A DNA stretch of 64,000 nt from Bradyrhizobium sp. U87765 SZCCT0048 (GTDB lineage: Bacteria; Pseudomonadota; Alphaproteobacteria; Rhizobiales; Xanthobacteraceae). The position numbers and the translations under genes are program-made. Below are positions 61,084 through 64,000 of this stretch, in pieces; position 1 is the stretch's first letter, and each line of letters starts with the position of its first letter. Under the pieces are notes generated by a model. That model worked only from the letters and a program-made list of their open reading frames with translations. It made no database searches and was not told the origin of the DNA. The stretch lies in NCBI RefSeq assembly GCF_018131225.1, contig NZ_JAFCMM010000004.1:558001-622000 (forward strand), written 5' to 3'.

Positions 61084-61935
61084 ATGATGGTCGAACGCAA
61101 GGGCATTCGCTGGCTGGTGGCACATGCGATCCTGTGGATCGGCATCGCCATCGTCGCATTCCCGGTCTATCTCGCCTTCGTCGCCTCGACGCAAGACAAC
61201 GCGGCGATCGCCAACGGCCAGATCTCGCTGCTGCCGGGCAGCCACTTTCTGGAGAACTACTACCGCACGATCTTCATCGGCACCCACGGCTCGACCCGCG
61301 AACCGGTCGGCACCATGCTGGTCAACTCGTTCATCATGGCGATGCTGATCGCGCTGGGAAAGATCGCGATCTCGATCCTGTCGGCCTATGCCATCGTCTA
61401 TTTCCGCTTCCCTTTCCGCAAAACCGTGTTCTGGCTGATCTTCGTCACCCTGATGCTGCCGGTCGAGGTGCGCATCTATCCGACCTACAAGATCGCCGCC
61501 GACTTGTCGCTGCTCGACAGCTACGCCGGCCTGACGCTGCCGCTGATCGCCTCCGCCACGGCGACGCTGCTGTTCCGCCAGTTCTTCATGACCGTGCCGG
61601 ACGAATTGCTGGAAGCCTCGCGCATCGACGGCGCCGGGCCGCTGCGATTCTTCCGGGACACGCTGCTGCCGCTGTCGCGCACCAACATGGCGGCGCTGTT
61701 CGTGATCCTGTTCATCTATGGCTGGAATCAGTACCTGTGGCCGCTGCTGATCACGACACGCGACGACATGCAGACCGTGGTGATCGGCATCCGCAAGATG
61801 GTGACGACCCAGGACGCGCTGACCGAATGGTCGCTGGTGATGGCAACCGCGGTGCTGGCGATGCTGCCGCCGGTCGCGATCGTGATCGCGATGCAGAAGC
61901 TGTTCGTGCGCGGCCTCGTGGAAACCGAGAAATGA
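61084..61935 (+). CDS. ugpE: glycerol-3-phosphate ABC transporter permease UgpE
   Basis: The second permease subunit, about 283 residues, six predicted transmembrane helices, and the EAA-type loop EASRIDGAGPLRFFRDTLLPLS. YGWNQYLWPLLITT near the C-terminus is typical of UgpE/MalG-like permeases. GAGGG precedes two consecutive ATG codons. It lies between ugpA and ugpC with short spacers. Confidence 0.94.
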   Translation: MMVERKGIRWLVAHAILWIGIAIVAFPVYLAFVASTQDNAAIANGQISLLPGSHFLENYYRTIFIGTHGSTREPVGTMLVNSFIMAMLIALGKIAISILSAYAIVYFRFPFRKTVFWLIFVTLMLPVEVRIYPTYKIAADLSLLDSYAGLTLPLIASATATLLFRQFFMTVPDELLEASRIDGAGPLRFFRDTLLPLSRTNMAALFVILFIYGWNQYLWPLLITTRDDMQTVVIGIRKMVTTQDALTEWSLVMATAVLAMLPPVAIVIAMQKLFVRGLVETEK

Positions 61936-61947
61936 GCGGGAGTGGGG

Positions 61948-63008
<1,061 letters not shown>

Positions 63009-63012
<4 letters not shown>

Positions 63013-63785
63013 AGGGGCGGCGACGCCCGATCAACCTGCCGGCGCCCTACCTGCGGCGCATCACCCTGGACATGACGAGGGTCGCCGACAGCAACCGCGA
63101 ACGCTACCCGTTCTGCCTGCCGCTGTTCGCCAGCGGTTTCGAGCTGCAGTTCGACAAAGCCATCACCGTGATCGTCGGCGAGAACGGCACCGGCAAGTCG
63201 ACTCTGCTGGAAGGCATCGCCAAGCTCGCCGGCTATGACGAGGCCGGCGGCGGCAAGGGCTATCGCCCGGTGGACCACTCCGGCGCGCTCGACAAGAGCG
63301 GTGGTGAGCTGGCGCCCGCCCTGAAAGCCTCCTGGCTGCCCAAGATCACCGGGGGCTGGTTCTTCCGCGCCGAATCCTTTTTCAGCGTGGCGCGCTATCT
63401 GGACGCCGCTGCGATCGAGGCCGGCAGAGGCTCGGGGCCACCGAACTTCCTGTCGCACTCCCATGGCGAAGGCTTCCTGCGCTTTTTCGAGGAGCGCTGC
63501 GATCGTCAGGGGATCTACATTTTCGACGAGCCGGAATCGGCGCTGTCTCCCAACCGCCAGGTCGAGTTCCTCAAGCTGCTGGGACGCATGCAGGCCTCCC
63601 GGCACTGCCAGGTCCTGATTGCGACCCATTCTCCCCTGCTAATGGCCATGCCCGACGTCACGCTGCTGCGGCTCACCCGGGCCGGCCTGGAACCGGTCGC
63701 GCTCGAAGCCACCGACCATTTCCAGGTGCTGCGCGAGTTCTACGCCGATCCCGAGGCATTCATCGCCGAGCGGCTCAAGGAGTGA
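63009..63785 (+). CDS. AAA-family ATPase (ABC/SMC-like single-domain NTPase)
   Basis: The 258-residue soluble protein has Walker A VGENGTGKSTLLEGIAKLAG and Walker B IYIFDEPESALSPNRQVEFL with the H-loop ATHSPLL, the arrangement of RecF/SMC-like predicted ATPases (COG3910 type) rather than of transport ATPases. The LSGGQ-type signature is not evident; SHGEGFLRFFE stands in the matching place. The ATG overlaps the ugpC stop, so it is translationally coupled to the transporter. Its cellular role is unknown. Confidence 0.82.
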
Positions 63786-63858
63786 ACCTGCAGGCCGAAA
63801 AAACCTCCGGCGTTAATCCCTTAACGTTTTCAAGCCGCTGACGACAGGTTCCGGGTCC

Positions 63859-63888
63859 TTGAATGCTGTTTGGCGATGCACATATGAT
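63859..63888 (+). promoter_or_regulatory. promoter of the small heat-shock gene
   Basis: TTGAAT at 63859-63864 and TATGAT at 63883-63888 are separated by 18 bases. CTTGAA (63858-63863) also fits the -35 element of RpoH promoters, so a housekeeping or heat-shock sigma factor could use it. Transcription would begin near 63895 and give a leader of about 75 bases. Confidence 0.55.
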
Positions 63889-63896
63889 ATCCAACG

Positions 63897-63968
63897 GACG
63901 GCGGTTGCCGCCCGTCAGGGGTGCCAATCCTGGGCCCCGTCAAAGTCGCTTCGAGAGGACTTTGCGAG
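63897..63968 (+). promoter_or_regulatory. ROSE-type RNA thermometer
   Basis: The leader folds into successive hairpins: 63897-63916 (GACGG-CGG stem with one bulge), GGGG/CCCC at 63918-63938, and a last hairpin 63942-63963 in which AAAGTC pairs with GACTTT. In the last one TCGCT (63946-63950) pairs with the Shine-Dalgarno AGGA (63956-63959), leaving one G bulged. U(U/C)GCU opposite the Shine-Dalgarno with a bulged G is the defining ROSE motif. Heat would melt it and free the ribosome-binding site. Confidence 0.75.
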
Positions 63969-64000
63969 ATGTCTCGTGTTCCATCGTTGTCCAGTCCGTT
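63969..64000 (+). CDS. probable small heat-shock protein (Hsp20), 3' end missing
   Basis: Only the first ten codons are inside the window (MSRVPSLSSP). This beginning resembles rhizobial Hsp20 proteins, and the thermometer-like leader with AGGA nine bases before the ATG strongly favours a small heat-shock gene. The alpha-crystallin domain itself lies beyond the window and cannot be checked here. Confidence 0.6.
   Translation, partial: MSRVPSLSSP

Overview
The window is GC-rich, almost fully coding chromosomal DNA. Gene content and order point to an alphaproteobacterium of the Bradyrhizobium/Rhodopseudomonas group (Nitrobacteraceae). The main evidence is an Irr regulator with a Cys-Pro heme regulatory motif beside fabA-fabB, a DivL-type tyrosine kinase-like protein, a class II aroA, addB-addA, a TIGR02300-type acidic protein, a ROSE-type RNA thermometer and palindromic intergenic repeats like those common in that family. 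The genus cannot be fixed from the sequence alone. No phage, insertion sequence, CRISPR array or rRNA was seen. The only RNA gene is one tRNA-Ala(GGC).

Layout. 1-6.9 kb, plus strand: the translation and RNA-decay cluster infB (5' end missing), rbfA, truB, rpsO, pnp. 7-12.2 kb: an FMN reductase, aquaporin, katG and a glutathione S-transferase-like gene, most ending in clear terminators, then a block of palindromic repeats. 12.3-15.9 kb: fabI, fabB and fabA (minus) facing away from irr (plus). 16-23.9 kb: an SH3-like secreted protein, a 2-hydroxyacid dehydrogenase, a small HNH protein, a GapN-like aldehyde dehydrogenase, folD, a MoeB/ThiF-like protein and a peptidoglycan-binding protein. 24-34.9 kb: mutM facing away from ubiE-ubiB, then coaBC-dut, divL, a tsaE-amgK fusion, a PilZ gene and murU. 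35-42 kb: addB-addA and trxA. 42.1-49.5 kb, minus strand: a small MarR-EVE-SRPBCC operon, a metallophosphoesterase, and the run trpF-trpB-trpA-accD-folC. 49.6-56 kb, minus: a LapA-domain protein, ihfB, sppA, rpsA, cmk, aroA. 56.3-64 kb, plus: the TIGR02300 protein, tRNA-Ala, a class III CoA-transferase, the glycerol-3-phosphate importer ugpB-A-E-C with an AAA ATPase as last gene, and the first codons of a probable small heat-shock gene.

Functional links. fabI, fabB, fabA and accD serve fatty-acid synthesis, and the trp genes, aroA and folC serve aromatic amino-acid and folate synthesis. AmgK and MurU form a cell-wall sugar recycling route. Many neighbours overlap by four bases (ATGA or GTGA), including rbfA/truB, ubiE/ubiB, coaBC/dut, divL/tsaE-amgK, addB/addA, trpF/B/A, aroA/cmk and ugpC/ATPase, which indicates translational coupling.

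Most notable points: (1) coaBC carries an N-terminal FitA-antitoxin-like ribbon-helix-helix domain, and its start is preceded by three overlapping perfect palindromes built on TGATTGC/GCAATCA, close to the published FitA half-site. This suggests a captured antitoxin now acting as an autoregulator of CoA synthesis. (2) A ROSE-like hairpin masks the ribosome-binding site of the last, truncated gene. (3) A 37-bp palindrome surrounds the -10 box of the SRPBCC-EVE-MarR operon. (4) TsaE is fused to AmgK. (5) Several enzymes lack residues normally considered diagnostic: AccD zinc ligands, the GapN general base, the CoaC flap cysteine and the CP4-type alanine in AroA.
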